64,000 nucleotides of DNA from assembly GCF_031755915.1 (NCBI RefSeq), contig NC_083389.1, positions 26,853,501 through 26,917,500 on the forward strand. The letters run 5' to 3'. The first letter of the stretch is position 1; each line of letters starts with the position of its first letter. Position numbers and translations under genes: made by a program. Below the pieces are notes generated by a model. That model was not told the DNA's origin, ran no database searches, and worked only from the letters and a program-made list of their open reading frames with translations. The DNA comes from Ziziphus jujuba (taxonomy: Eukaryota > Streptophyta > Magnoliopsida > Rosales > Rhamnaceae). Below, one piece after another: positions 12,245-24,137 of this stretch.

Positions 12245-12563
12245 AGTGATGTTAAGTTAAGGCCCTCCTATGCGGAAGCTAAGTAAAGTTAGAGACAAGG
12301 CAAATATAATTTGGAAACCAAGACCAAGTCAAGTAAAATACTTGGAGACCAAGCCAACTTACCTATAAATAGGTGTAGCTTTGAAATTTAAATCGTTTGG
12401 TAAGTCAGCTTATGTTTTTGCATTTTGTTCTTTGCTTTTGAGTTTAGTAGTCTTGCAAAATTTCTCTTTTGAATCTTTTCAAGCCAATTGTTTTTGTTCC
12501 AAAATTGGCGTTCAAAGTTCTTCTCTAGTGTATGCAAGAGTATACATTCACCTGTAATCACAA
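12245..12563 (+). mobile_element. Candidate solo LTR or LTR remnant
   Basis: The stretch has LTR-like architecture: a TATAAATA box at 12363-12370, followed by roughly 190 nt of T-rich sequence like an R-U5 region, ending near taatcaca (12556-12562). A possible 5' end is tgttaag near 12249. I could not find matching 5-bp target-site duplications or a primer-binding site. It abuts exactly where homology to the PRL1 upstream region starts (12564). Family unknown. Confidence 0.3.
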
Positions 12564-13354
12564 CTTTAAATTTTTTTGAGCATTCTACTGCGCTGTCCAT
12601 AATTTCATATTAATACAGTGTGCTAAAATAATTTAATTTAATTTAATTTTTTTTCCCCAAAAACTGATATTAATCTATGTAGTACGTAAAATATTTTATA
12701 TATTAATAATCAAGATTCCTACATGCAGATAATAAGTATTAAAATAAATTTACGAAAAGGTAAAAAAAAAGAAAAAAGAAAAAAGAAAAAAAAGAAGTAG
12801 GACTTGAAACATGAAATATATGTATTCTTTTAAGTAAGTAGGACTTTTCAACAAAATAAATAAATAAATAACAATAAGTAGGATTTGAAATATTAATATA
12901 TACAAATATATTTATTTAATTGTAACAGAGAGTCTTTTCAAATAATAATAATAATAATAATAATTGCACTGGAGAGGGAAAATCAAGCCCAAAATTGGGT
13001 CCATGCCACAGCCACACCCGGGCTAAACCGAACCGTCAAGCCTCAACTGAAATAGAATTTATATTTATGTAAAATTACAAAAGTGCCCAAGTTGGATACT
13101 CAAATCACAATATTGTCCACTATCCCTAGATGCTCAGACCTGTCTTTTACACATAAGGAAACATTGAAAAACCCCTCTCTCTCTCTCTCTCCTCGCCATC
13201 GTCGGCTCGCCGAAGAGAACAAACCAGGTCCGTTTTGCTGCTTTCCACTCTTCCTAGTTCCTACTCTTTCTGTCTCTTTATCTTATCGTTTTTGCAATCC
13301 AACTTTGATTTTGTTTTGTTTTTTTTTTGGTTGTTTTTCATTCTGGTATATAAA

Positions 13355-13385
<31 letters not shown>

Positions 13386-13560
13386 TTGTTTTCGTATAAT
13401 GAAGAGCTGTTTTATGCATTTCTTTTTATTGTTGAAATTGATATGCTTTAGGGTTTTAAATGGAGTAGCGACCGGAATTGTTTCTCTAAGTTGTTGGGTT
13501 TTTTGAATCTGCTTTTTCTTTGCACTGTTTGGTTTCAATAGGGTTTCGAGCAGCGTCTTC
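12564..13560 (+). promoter_or_regulatory. eIF2 gamma promoter and leader exon, a duplicate of the PRL1 upstream region
   Basis: Collinear with 1845-2818. Shared runs include tatattaataatcaagat, cacccgggcta, agagaacaaaccagg followed by a splice donor (gtccgt at 13228), and tgcactgtttggtttc. Differences are mainly (TA)n, (CT)n and (AAT)n length changes and small indels. The copy supplies a first untranslated exon and leader-intron donor for eIF2 gamma. The acceptor is uncertain; candidates end at 14230 or 14240. A (CT)n leader tract is conserved in both copies. Confidence 0.7.
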
Positions 13561-14344
13561 TATTTTGTGGATCTCAATGTTAGCAATAATCGAGACTGAG
13601 TTATAATGCTTTCTCATGTTGAGGGTTTTTTTTTTTTTTTTCTCCCTCATCTCTCGTAAAGTGATAAATTTTATTTTTTTTTTCCCCAAAATTAATTGTT
13701 TTGGCATGGAAAGGCCAGTAAAGGGTATGTTTTTCTTCTTATTTGTGCTAAATTCAAAACAGGTTTGGTATTGAGAATCTGTTTTGAAGGATTTACTGAG
13801 GATTCTAGGGTCTGCTTTAGGATGAAAATTAAACTTCGTCCCCAAACTATCAAAGTCTTCACTTTGCCCTTTAGATTCTGTTTCTATCAGATTGATCTAA
13901 TTATGAAGATTTGTTAGACTAATATGAAAAAAATGAGTAATGCATATTGCATAAAAATGGTGTGATATAGAATAAAAGAAGTTCCTAAATAGAATTACAT
14001 GAGTTTTGTTGTGCGTGATTTGACTAGTATGTGATATACACATAGCCTAGGAGATAATGCGAGAGTTTTTGTAATTTGAGGGTAAAACTGAAAATATGAT
14101 AGTTTTAGTGAGTCCTTGGTTTTTTTCGTATCATATTTGTTATGCATTTTAATAAATGTGTGGTAACCTATTTTGTGTGTCTAACTGGATAGCTCTTCTT
14201 TTGGTTAATAATAGATCAACATCTTAGCAGAATCTTGTAGTTTTAGAGCATAGAGAATATTTATATTCCATTCACTGAGTTTTTCCAATAGCCAGGAATA
14301 CGTTAAGTACTTAGACAAGCAGAGACTCTCCTGTAACAGCCAAG

Positions 14345-17294
14345 ATGTCGCGGAAGGGTTTGATGGAGCAAGACCTGAGTAAATTGGATGTAACAAAGTT
14401 ACATCCACTCTCCCCTGAAGTTATATCTCGCCAGGCTACCATTAATATAGGTAATTTTGATTCCAATTACTTAAATTTCCTTGAGATTATGCTTATTATG
14501 ATTTAACCATTTGATATCAACACTTAAATTTTGTTTTGTGACTTTAATGTTTTGTAGTTTTGTTTAAGCTGATGATTTGGATCATAATTTTCTTTGTCAG
14601 GCACTATAGGTCATGTCGCTCATGGCAAGTCAACTGTTGTAAAAGCTATTTCTGGTGTTCAGGTAATTAGATCTTTTAATTTCACTATTGAAGTTGCTTG
14701 TAATTTCTGAAGTTAGGGACCTACTTTTTTGTTGTTGTCTTTATTTTCTAGTTTGCCAGTTGGTTCTTTAAAGGTCCATAAACTGTTTTCACTGTGTATT
14801 ATAGTGCTGAGGCTTGATTTTGATATATGGTGAGGTAGTAACTCTAGCACATTCCTGATCACAAGATTAACACCTTAACCATCAACATTGTGGACTGATT
14901 TTTCTGAAGGTTGCAAGGTGGATGTTCTTAAATTAGGCTTTTTAACTTAGAAATTACTCTTATTGTATAGATGTGTTCATGAGGATTGTAGTTTTCAACT
15001 TTAAACCATATTAGGTAATCATAATATAGAACCAGGTTTTGGCTAAATGGGAAAGGAAAAATTTCTTGGTAGAGACTAGAATTTTGTTAAGTAAAGTTCC
15101 TTGATTAATCCAAAATGTCTCAGTGGTTTGGCTGGTGGTTGCTTGAGCGACCCTGACCATTGGTTGGACAGCTTGATGCTAATCCTCTCATCATATTATG
15201 AAAGGTTTACTGGTTTGATCTTTAATACTTCAGGTTTAATCAGTTAGATTTATTATTTAAAGTGATGAGAGAGAGCATGCAATTCATGATTTTGCTTTAT
15301 AAAAATATTTTTAGAGTAATCAGGCATATGTTTAATGCTAGTCTTCTTTTTGCAGACTGTTCGTTTTAAAAATGAGTTGGAGAGAAACATTACCATCAAG
15401 CTTGGATATGCTAATGCAAAAATATACAAATGTGAAGATGAGCGGTGTGGTCGACCAATGTGCTACAAGTAAGTATACATAAATTAATGTAATTATCTTA
15501 ACAATGAAGTTTTTGTCATTGTATTAACAAGTTAAAATGTTCATATAGGGCATATGGAAGCGGAAAGGAAGATAGCCCTCTATGTGATGTTCCAGGATTT
15601 GAAAACTGCAGGATGAAATTGTTGAGACATGTATCCTTTGTAGACTGCCCGGTAAGGTTCTGACTTGCTGACCTGTTTGCAATATGTTGTTTTTATGTGC
15701 TTAATTATGACTGGACTTGGATGTTCATAATATGTTTTCTATACTTCATTTCAGACGTGAAATATCTGTTGTAGATATTCTGGTGTCTTGTCAAGATTGT
15801 TGTTGGTTTGTTGTATTAAGCATTTTTCTTTTTCTGTCTGTGTTTCGTTTTCTTGTTGTAATTTTAGTATAGTTGTATGATTGCCTGATTTCTTGGTACC
15901 GCATACCCGCCCTTTTTCTGTAGGGTCATGATATTCTTATGGCTACCATGCTTAATGGAGCTGCAATTATGGATGGAGCATTACTTCTAATTGCTGCTAA
16001 TGAAAGTTGCCCTCAGCCACAAACTTCTGAGCACTTGGCTGCTGTCGAAATTATGCGCCTTCAGCATATTATAATCCTTCAAAATAAAGTTGATCTCATC
16101 CAAGAAAATGTAGCCATCAACCAGCATGAAGCAATAAAGAAATTTATTCAGGTAACTTTGCTAGAAGAATTTTTCATTGTTATTAGCTTGAGTACATGGA
16201 CAATTGTATCTTAATTGCTCAACATTTTTCTTACCAGGGAACAGTTGCTGATAGTGCACCAGTTGTACCAATATCTGCTCAGTTAAAGTATAATATTGAT
16301 GTTGTCTGTGAGTATATCGTGAAAAAGATCCCCATCCCAGAGAGGAATTTTATCTCGCCTCCTAATATGATTGTAATTCGTTCTTTCGACGTCAACAAGC
16401 CTGGATTTGAGGTTGATGAGATAAGAGGTGGTGTGGCTGGTGGCAGCATCCTTAGGGTATGTTTGTTCTTATTGAATTTTCTCAGAAATAAACACTATAT
16501 TCTTTTTTTCTGGTGAATAAACGTTCTATTCATTTAAGCACTACACTTGCATGCCTTTGGTACCTAATGCTTTTATAATAATAATTGTTATTTAACAATT
16601 CTTTCTTTGCAGGGTGTGCTGAAAGTGAATCAATTTATCGAGGTTCGTCCTGGGATTGTTGTCAAGGATGAGAATGGGAATACCAAGTGTACTCCAATAT
16701 ATTCCAGAATCGTTTCATTGTATGCTGAGCAAAATGAGCTGCAATTTGCAGTGCCAGGGGGTCTAATTGGTGTTGGTACGACAATGGATCCCACTTTGAC
16801 ACGTGCTGATAGGTTGGTGGGTCAAGTTCTTGGGGAAGTTGGGTCACTCCCAGAAGTTTTTGTTGAGCTTGAGGTAAGGGACCAAGGCCGTAATCTAGGG
16901 TTTCTTGAACTTGAAAGCTGTCTTGGTTCCATCTTTATGATCTCTATTATTTACTTTTAAGCTGAAAACTTCATATTGTATAAATTTGCAGGTGAACTTC
17001 TTTCTTCTGAGACGGCTTCTGGGTGTAAGGACAAAAGGATCTGAGAGGCAGGGAAAGGTCTCAAAGCTGGCAAAGGGGGAAATGCTGATGTTGAACATTG
17101 GATCCATGTCTACAGGGGCTAGAGTTGTTGCTGTAAAGAATGATTTGGCGAAGTTGCATTTAACAGCTCCGGTTTGCACCAGCAAAGGAGAGAAAATTGC
17201 ACTCAGTCGACGAGTTGAGAAGCATTGGCGTCTGATTGGGTGGGGACAGATTCAAGCTGGAACTACCCTTGAAGTCCCACCATCCCCAATTTAA
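14345..17294 (+). CDS. Translation initiation factor eIF2 subunit gamma
   Basis: GTPase subunit of eIF2, which brings initiator Met-tRNA to the 40S ribosome in the cytosol. Eight coding exons: 14345-14450, 14601-14662, 15356-15468, 15549-15651, 15924-16151, 16238-16456, 16613-16873, 16992-17294. They give exactly 464 aa, the usual plant length. The start [20 protein letters not shown] is family-typical. GTPase motifs are present: G1 GHVAHGKST near residues 39-47, G3 DCPGHD, G4 NKVD and G5 SAQ. The Cys-rich insertion ([13 protein letters not shown] .. [11 protein letters not shown]) follows switch 1 as in eukaryotic and archaeal gamma subunits. Domains II and III continue to EVPPSPI. All introns are GT-AG. 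Upstream control DNA is the duplicate described at 12564-13560. I see no breaks. Confidence 0.97.
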
Positions 17295-17573
17295 GTTGAT
17301 TCTGTATCACACTAGATAGAAAAGGCAACAACAGCAGAAAGACAGCAAAAAGCGTAGAGAAAGGAAAATGTGGGAAGGCAGACAATTATTGGGAACCATT
17401 TTTGTCAGATGGAGAAGAAAACATTATTTGGATATTTATTGTTGTTTTTATCTTTTTGTATTGCTTACGATATTTTGTGCTAATTTCATATTCTTAAGAA
17501 GAGTTTTGGACTTCTTAATTAATCTGACTATTGAGTTTGTGCTTTGAAAAATCTATGTTTTTTAGTTCTTACA

Positions 17574-17604
<31 letters not shown>

Positions 17605-17756
17605 CTGCTAGTAATATTTTTAAATATAGATCCGCCCTACATTTAGGCTCATCAAATTTCCATTAATTGGTATGAGAATTTGAGAGAATGATTCCTAATT
17701 AAAGGATCCTCTTTTTATATGTGTACATATATATATAGATATATATATATATATAC
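17295..17756. other. eIF2 gamma 3' region with TA microsatellites
   Basis: Probable 3' UTR, then AT-rich DNA with (TA)n runs at about 17580-17603 and 17726-17755. No gene seen. Confidence 0.6.
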
Positions 17757-17925
17757 GGAAATTCTATGCTGAGGACGGTCCGCATGAGGACCGCAGTATT
17801 AGTGACGGTTTTTCATAGTATTAACGATGGTTTTTTAAAAAATCGTCACCAATACAATGAAAAATCGTCATCAATATTATGATCCGCATAAGGACTGTCT
17901 GCACCATAGACGGACTGTATATATA
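17757..17925. mobile_element. Fold-back MITE
   Basis: Two inverted arms of roughly 73 nt (about 17764-17835 and 17836-17908) pair with each other with few mismatches. The left arm begins tctatgctgaggac and the right arm ends gcaccatag. The centre ttttttaaaaaa is a perfect palindrome. Inner motifs such as gacggtttttcatagtatt pair with aatacaatgaaaaatcgtc. It sits inside (TA)n DNA, so the target-site duplication cannot be defined. The structure fits a non-autonomous DNA transposon; the superfamily is not assigned. Confidence 0.75.
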
Positions 17926-18738
17926 TATATATATATATAGTGTGGAGTGGAGTGGCATCTGATCTCTAGTATGTGAATTCTCAAAAGTGAAGTGGTGTCT
18001 AATTTTCATGGAAGTTCTTAAAAAGTGAAAAGGGAGACATTTTCTAAACGAAGTATTTTTAGAAGGGAGTTGTGTTGTATATGGTTTTTCGACTAACTTT
18101 AGATGTGTTCTGGCAGCAGCGTTTATTTAAGAAGAGTAGGATTATATATTACTGCTTGCGATTTTCAAAATACAATTTCCACTTAAAGTTTGGCAACCAT
18201 GTTGGGTAAAAACAAACTCAATCTAAAAGTGAAGTGAATTATTACATTACAAAATGCATCTGATATATGTCTATGTATGTATGTACCTGTGCTAAAGTAT
18301 GTGCTCATATGCGTATTATAACATGCATATGATATTCCATGACAATAAGCTCTGTCATTGTCTACATATTCAACCCTTAAATGCCCTCAACAAGAAGCAA
18401 CTCCATCTTGGGAGGCAGCCTAGTATAGGCTCTAGAGCCAAGCAAGCCATGGACCTGTCTACTACCTTTCAGACTCAAAGCAAGGTTGAGCATCCTGACC
18501 ACTAATTTTATGAAAAAAAGACAATTTTATCAAGTTGTTAAAATTTGCCCCATCTAGCTAGAGACCCCTCCACCCCCCGCACCCCCCCCCCAACAAAAAA
18601 AAAAAAAAAATCCCTACTAAAAGTGGGAACAAAATCTTTCATACCAAGACCTAAACCTTCTATAAAACAATGCCATGGGGGAGCAGGTTAGAGAGTAGAG
18701 TGATGCCCACTATAGTTGCATGCTTGGAGAGAATAAGC
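17926..18738. other. Intergenic DNA
   Basis: AT-rich sequence with a C-rich/A-rich run near 18570-18610. No coding region, RNA gene or further repeat is apparent. Confidence 0.5.
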
Positions 18739-18930
18739 TTCATTACAAAACCTTTGATTTTGATGGGAATAAGAGACGACAATAATGCTTTGGGGCCTAT
18801 AATTCCTTAGACTCTAAATGACCCAAGTTGTACTTCATTACAAAACTTTTGATTTTGATTGGAATAAGAGACGACAATAATGCTTTGGGGTGAATAATTC
18901 CTTTAGACTCTAAATGACCCAAGTTGTACT
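18739..18930. repeat. 95-nt tandem duplication in the phylloplanin-like promoter
   Basis: Unit 1 (18739-18833) and unit 2 (18834-18930) share ttcattacaaaac, gaataagagacgacaataat and gactctaaatgacccaag with very few changes. They lie about 185-375 nt upstream of the ATG at 19116, so any binding site in them is present twice. Confidence 0.85.
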
Positions 18931-18997
18931 TCAAACCCATGCACAGAAATCCCATTTTTCGTCAGAAAAATCAGCTGCAACTTGGCCTTTTTTTGGC

Positions 18998-19006
18998 TAT
19001 AAATTG
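18998..19006 (+). promoter_or_regulatory. TATA box of the phylloplanin-like gene
   Basis: The motif ctataaatt lies about 110 nt upstream of the ATG at 19116, giving a predicted start near 19030 and a leader of about 85 nt. Spacing and motif are typical; the start is not measured. Confidence 0.6.
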
Positions 19007-19115
19007 GTTTACAATCTCTGTAAAATTTCATCAAAGTAAAGCCCGCAAGTAATTTGGCAAGAAACAGTAGCTTAATTTGTTGCTAAAAGCACCCCCCTTT
19101 GCTATCTTAGAAACA

Positions 19116-19697
19116 ATGGCTTTGAAATTACTTTTCTTGGTCTGCCTTATGGTTGCTGTAATGGCAGCTCCAATGGCTGAAGCCCAACTTGGGATTATCA
19201 GCAGCCTCCTTGGTCTAATCCGCATACAAGGGACTTTGTATTGCACTCCCAATGGCAATATGGGAGTCAATGGCACTTCAACCCCTGTCTTTTCCAGTAA
19301 TACAGTTTCATGCTAATAATCTTTCTTAGCTAAATTTGCTACTTTAATTCTACTTAAATATTGCATGTAATACTATATATTAATGGGTTTTTTTTTTGGG
19401 GTTGTTGTAGATGCTCTTGTACAGCTCCAATGCGGGTCTGGAAACGTGGTATCAAGTGCAACAACAAATAGCTCTGGAATATTTTCCATAGTTTTGGATC
19501 CACTCCATTTTGTTCTGTCTTCATTGTTGTCAGATTGCAAACTTGTGGTTTCGACACCACTCTCAACCTGCAATGCCAGTTTGCCTTCTGCTGGGGGTCT
19601 TCTCTCATCGTTGCAGTTCATTGGGAACACCGTTCTTGGTCTTCTCAACATCTCCAACATCATTCCCTCTGGATTCCAGTTCCTCCCATCACTTTAA
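19116..19697 (+). CDS. Phylloplanin-like secreted protein (Ole e 1-related fold)
   Basis: Two exons, 19116-19296 and 19411-19697, give 155 aa. The start is chosen at 19116 because it has a good context (acaatggc) and begins a clear signal peptide (MALKLLFLVCLMVAVMAAPM, cleavage near AEA-Q). The mature part has the phylloplanin pattern IQGTLYCTPNGN, then NALVQLQCGSGNVVSSATTN, then CKLVVSTPL..C. Cysteines are at 43, 68, 103 and 114, and NNS/NAS sites could be N-glycosylated. Tobacco phylloplanin is secreted from surface glands and inhibits oomycete spores; whether this homologue does the same is inference. A general pollen Ole e 1/extensin-like assignment is the alternative. It has its own TATA box and a duplicated upstream element. 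Confidence 0.88.
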
Positions 19698-19729
19698 TTA
19701 AGAACCAACTTTTTAAATAATTAATAACA

Positions 19730-19748
19730 TATATCTATATCTATATCT

Positions 19749-19779
<31 letters not shown>

Positions 19780-19783
19780 TATG
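19730..19783. repeat. (TATATC)n/(TA)n microsatellite
   Basis: About seven copies of tatatc run into a (TA)n tail just after the phylloplanin-like stop codon. Likely to vary in length between individuals. Confidence 0.85.
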
Positions 19784-20566
19784 TGAGCAGTTCAATCTAT
19801 AGTCAATATTATCTGTATGAATAACCTCCAATGCAAATGGTAAATGTCATGTATTTTTCTTGTTGTTTATGTATAACAAAAGTTTGTGAGGAATTGGGTT
19901 TGAGAATAAATATAATAATAATGAAGTATTTTATATGTTCGTGGGGTTTGGGAAATAATGATGACGAGCTTTGGATGGATATCGACTAAACCTTAATTTT
20001 CTTGGTAAAGTGATAAGGATGATAACATATTTGTATGACGGAATAAAATATATAAATGAAACATTGAGTTCGGTACAAGTAAATATAATAATATGTATTA
20101 TACATGTTTGCGAGCCTCCAATGGTTGGAGGTTGGGGATACGTGGCCCATTAAGCCATGATTGCATGAAGAAAGACGAACTATGCACCCACCTCTATTCT
20201 CTTATGCGTAAAGTTAGCCCACGGCACTGGCACTGGGTCATCAATTGCTCTAACAGTGGGCAGACAATGCTGGACCGTCTAATTTTATTAATAGAAATAT
20301 TATATATTAATATTTTATTTTTCAATAAAATATTTAATAGAATGTTATATTAAAAAATTAGGGTGAATGCCAAGGCCGGCGAGAGGGTAGTGATAGATCA
20401 TGTCTAAGAATTAGGGTTTTTCAGTGTTCAAGAAATGCCGCCGTCCTCTGTCCCTCTGTCTCAAACTTTCTTTTTGTTTTTTTCTTTTTCATTTTTTTGT
20501 TTGGGGATAAATTTGCGACCTCAACAAATTAATTATCCATCAATATTCAACTTTATACTAAAAACT

Positions 20567-20597
<31 letters not shown>

Positions 20598-21080
20598 GTA
20601 AATAGCTTTATTCTTATATGTTATTCCTCAAAAACTTTTGAAATAAAAGTTGGCCATGCATATTACATATTACATCACTTGTGTTGTGATCCAAGTTACA
20701 GACTCAATTTTCCTTTTTCCTTGTTCAAAATTTTTTCCTTACTGAAAACAATGTTATCTACATACTTGTATACACATATATGTGATTGACCCACTGTATT
20801 AATCAATTAAGGGGCTCGTGACAGAAAAACCATTAAAAAGTTTCCTTTCTATCAATATTATGATTAATTATCAATTTAAATAATGTTCCTTCCTTATCAC
20901 CATGGCAATCAATCACCAAACCATTAAATATATTTATATACATATATATATCTATATAGATATAGATACTTTCGGTTAAAAGGCTTATACGTGTTGTTAT
21001 TATCATCATCAACTTGAAAGAATGATAGAAACATAGGAAATATATATGTGTCCATAAAAGAAGAAAACAGCCTTAAAATC
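19784..21080. other. Intergenic DNA
   Basis: AT-rich, with (TA)n at about 20568-20590 and 20931-20968. Near 20380-20470 the base composition changes (ccaaggccggcgagagg, then atgccgccgtcctctg) and looks like the 5' end of a lost gene, but no frame continues. No other feature seen. Confidence 0.4.
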
Positions 21081-21255
21081 CACGTGTCTAGACCTAAAAA
21101 TTGCCATCTCTTAGACAAACCATTGACACAGTTACACGCACACTCTTCTCGAAAAGTTCAACGTATGAAGCACTTATAATATTTCTTTCCAGAAAACCCA
21201 ATCGACCTCTTTTTTTTCCCATTCATATCTCTCTCTTTTGCTTTCTCTATATAAA
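21081..21255 (+). promoter_or_regulatory. ABRE/G-box and TATA box of the LEA5-like gene
   Basis: cacgtgtc at 21081-21088 matches the abscisic-acid response element and G-box core. tatataaa at 21248-21255 is a well-placed TATA box about 220 nt upstream of the ATG at 21473. This arrangement fits a stress-responsive LEA gene; response to ABA is inferred from the motif only. Confidence 0.55.
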
Positions 21256-21472
21256 CCAACAAAAACACTACCATTCTATTACACAAAGAGAGCCCAATAA
21301 GGGAGAAACTAAAGGCAAGCTGCTGTGGAAGTTTTCTTTCTTCTTGAGAAAATCCATTTCCAAGAAGAATATCTAAGCTTCTGCAGCAGCGACACGTCGT
21401 ATATATATATATATATATATCTCTCTCTCTAGCCGTTTGATCTGTCGTATAATCAGATATTATAATCATCTG

Positions 21473-21890
21473 ATGGCTTGCCCTCTTTCTAAGGCCAAAC
21501 TATTCTCTGATGCTCTTTGCTTCTCTATTACCCGGTGCGTTTTCAAGTTTTCTATTAGTCAAAGTTTTTGTAATCGTGGTTTTTGTCCGCAGAAGATCAT
21601 AGCTTCCTTTTTTTCTTTTTTCTTTTTTGGTTCTTTTGTGGAACAGGAGGGGTTACGCGGCGGCATCACAGCGTTCGGTGTCGGCTGGATTTGGTAAGGG
21701 AGGGTCTATGAATGGTTTTGTAGGTAAAGTAGAAGAGACGGCTATGATTAAAGATCAGTCTTCTGGTACTTCCTCTGCGTGGGCCCCTGATCCACTCACC
21801 GGATACTACAGGCCTGCAAATTGTGCGGCTGAGATTGACCCTGTGGAGCTTCGCCAAATGCTCTTGAGCAACAGAGTTAGGCCTCACTAG
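21473..21890 (+). CDS. SAG21/LEA5-type late embryogenesis abundant protein
   Basis: Two exons, 21473-21534 and 21647-21890, encode 101 aa of the LEA_3 family. The N-terminus (MACPLSKAKLFSDALCFSIT then RRGYAAASQR) is rich in basic and hydroxylated residues with no acids before the RR, like a mitochondrial presequence. Family members such as Arabidopsis SAG21 are organelle-targeted and linked to oxidative stress tolerance. The conserved block W66-A-PDP-L-TGYYRP and the tail EIDPVELRQMLLSNR are diagnostic. The intron falls where the family usually has it, just before RGYAA. Donor cg|gtgcgt and acceptor acag are normal. Stress and senescence regulation is inferred from the family and the upstream G-box. 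Confidence 0.93.
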
Positions 21891-22970
21891 AAGATTAAAA
21901 AAAAAAAAAAAAAAAAAAGGAGAAGATAGATTATGTATTGCTAATTATCAGATGGTTTTATTGTCGTTTTCTGTTTTTTCCCCCTTTTTTTTTGTTTTTT
22001 TTGTTTTTTTGGGTTTATGAAAGTTTCAGTGACATTTTTCTCTTGTTTTTATAAAATCTATTATAAATCTATATAATAACAATAATAATAATAATAGTAG
22101 TGGTATTGGTTGTTTCGAAGATAGAAAATAATAGTTATAAATGGTTTGTAACTTGCACCGATTTTAATTTTATTAATAATTGGAATTTGTTGGTTGTCTA
22201 TTCTTTAATTATTGTCGTTGTGGTTATCATTTTAAAGGATGATACTGGAATATTTGTATGAAAAGTTAAAATATATCCCAGCAAAAAAAAAAAAAAAAAT
22301 TTAAAATATAATAAACGAACATTTATAAAGAAATCCCAACAACTTTCAAATCAAAAACATGTCTTGAAAGGTATGTTTATTTTTATTTTTTAAATTTTTT
22401 TTCTTTGGTGGGTTTTTGATGAAGATATCAATTTAATCAGATCTAGCTTTTTCATACCAATCTAATCAAATCATTCAAAACCATGACTTATGTACAACTT
22501 GACAAAAACTCAACCTTTTTTTGGGTGGCTGAGATGGGAAACTATGGGTAACATTAGTGGGATATTTGATGATTATTGTTAAACATCCATGATAAGAGGG
22601 ACCTTCCACTGATTAATCCATTACATTTGCAAATTAAAGCCAAAAATTAATTGAAAAAGAAAATCATGCTCCAAAGTCAAAAGAGAAAATTAATGGCTTG
22701 GAGAACAACGTTTTATTAGTCTTGTCAATTGGACATCCGTTCAATCCTCAACCTTGTTTTCATTTTTTTTTTTTTTTTTTGGGCCATATATCTTTAATAT
22801 ATCTTCGTAGAGAGATCTTGTACAGTTATTAGGGTACATTTTGAGCTAAGAGTATAAATAAATCTACGTTTTCTACGTTGTTATTTTTTTATTTTTATTT
22901 TTTGAATCTCTATTCACCATGATATGTGTATATCGATTCCATTTTAAAGAACTATATTATTAATGATGTA
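21891..22970. other. Gene-free AT-rich DNA downstream of the LEA gene
   Basis: Contains the probable 3' UTR and several poly-T/poly-A tracts (21898-21918, 22283-22299, 22766-22780). No gene, RNA gene or TE structure recognised. Confidence 0.5.
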
Positions 22971-22980
22971 TCCGATTATA

Positions 22981-23222
22981 TGTAAATATAAAATATATTC
23001 AACAGATTCCATATAATATGATTAAACACATTTTTTATTATCAAAATATGTACATATTTTATCATAAAATTATCATATAATATACATATATATGTAAACA
23101 TAAAATATATTCAACAGATTACATATAATGTGATCAAATATATTCTGACAGATTACATATAATGTGATCAAATATGTACATATTTTTTTATCGTAAAATT
23201 ATCGTATAATATACATATATAC
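22981..23222. repeat. AT-rich tandem duplication, about 112 nt
   Basis: A unit with aatataaaatatattcaaca, atatgtacatattt and aaaattatc.tataatatac occurs at about 22981-23092 and again at 23093-23222. The second copy carries an internal short repeat of gattacatataatgtgatc. No gene lies inside. Confidence 0.65.
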
Positions 23223-24088
23223 AGTGGGGGCAGATGTTGTACTTTGGAAGATAACAGCAAACGACATTTCACTGAACTAGAAAATTTTTAAGGATTTAAA
23301 CAATTTTATTATTAAAGATTATCATTTGGAAACTCTTTATCCTTTCCTTGAGAGATTGTTCTTTTTATGTACCCAACTATTGAAGATAGAAGGAATAGAC
23401 TATGCGATCGCTCAACCTTCAAAAGCTTTTTTTCTAATGTAAGAGGTGCTGAAGTACTACTGAGCTTCATATCCCACTCTCTTAAACAGGGAAACTTCAT
23501 AATCTCAAAACAGGAAACTCCGTGAGTTATTCAAGATGAACAAATTGTTATGTAAGTTGGAACCCAGAACCTCTATTTTGAGTTTTTTTTTTTTTTTTTT
23601 ATATATATATATTATGTCACCTTTTTTATACTATGGTGGATTTTGTGTTTTTGGTAATGATTCTGAAGTTCCAATGCTCACGTCTAAATAAAATAAAAAA
23701 ATTAAAAGTATTAGTGACACTAAATCATTTTTTTGAAATCAATGTCTACAATATTTAACAAATTGAAAGGGGGAATTTTAGTTTTCTATTATGCTTTATT
23801 AACATGAGGTTTTTTATATTTAATAGACAAAGTCTCATTTGCAAAAATAATTGATGTTATAGCACTCAGAGGCTCAGAGGATGAATTTATTGAAGAAACA
23901 AGGATGGACAGTTGGACAGTTGTGGGGGGGAAGGGAAATGGGGGCCAATATTGTCCATATCTGATGGCCATCAAAATTTGATCGCTCTGAGTGCACCACT
24001 TATTGTTCTGCAAAAAACCAACTCAACTTCAACTGCATACTGAAGACTTTACCCCTACCTCCTCCTTCAAACTATGTCCTACTACAAT

Positions 24089-24137
<49 letters not shown>

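Noticed and set aside
20380..20510. Possible first exon (atgccgccgtcctctg) with 'ttagggttttt' leader
   Set aside because: The frame runs into T-rich sequence with no donor or later exons; kept only as a possible relic.
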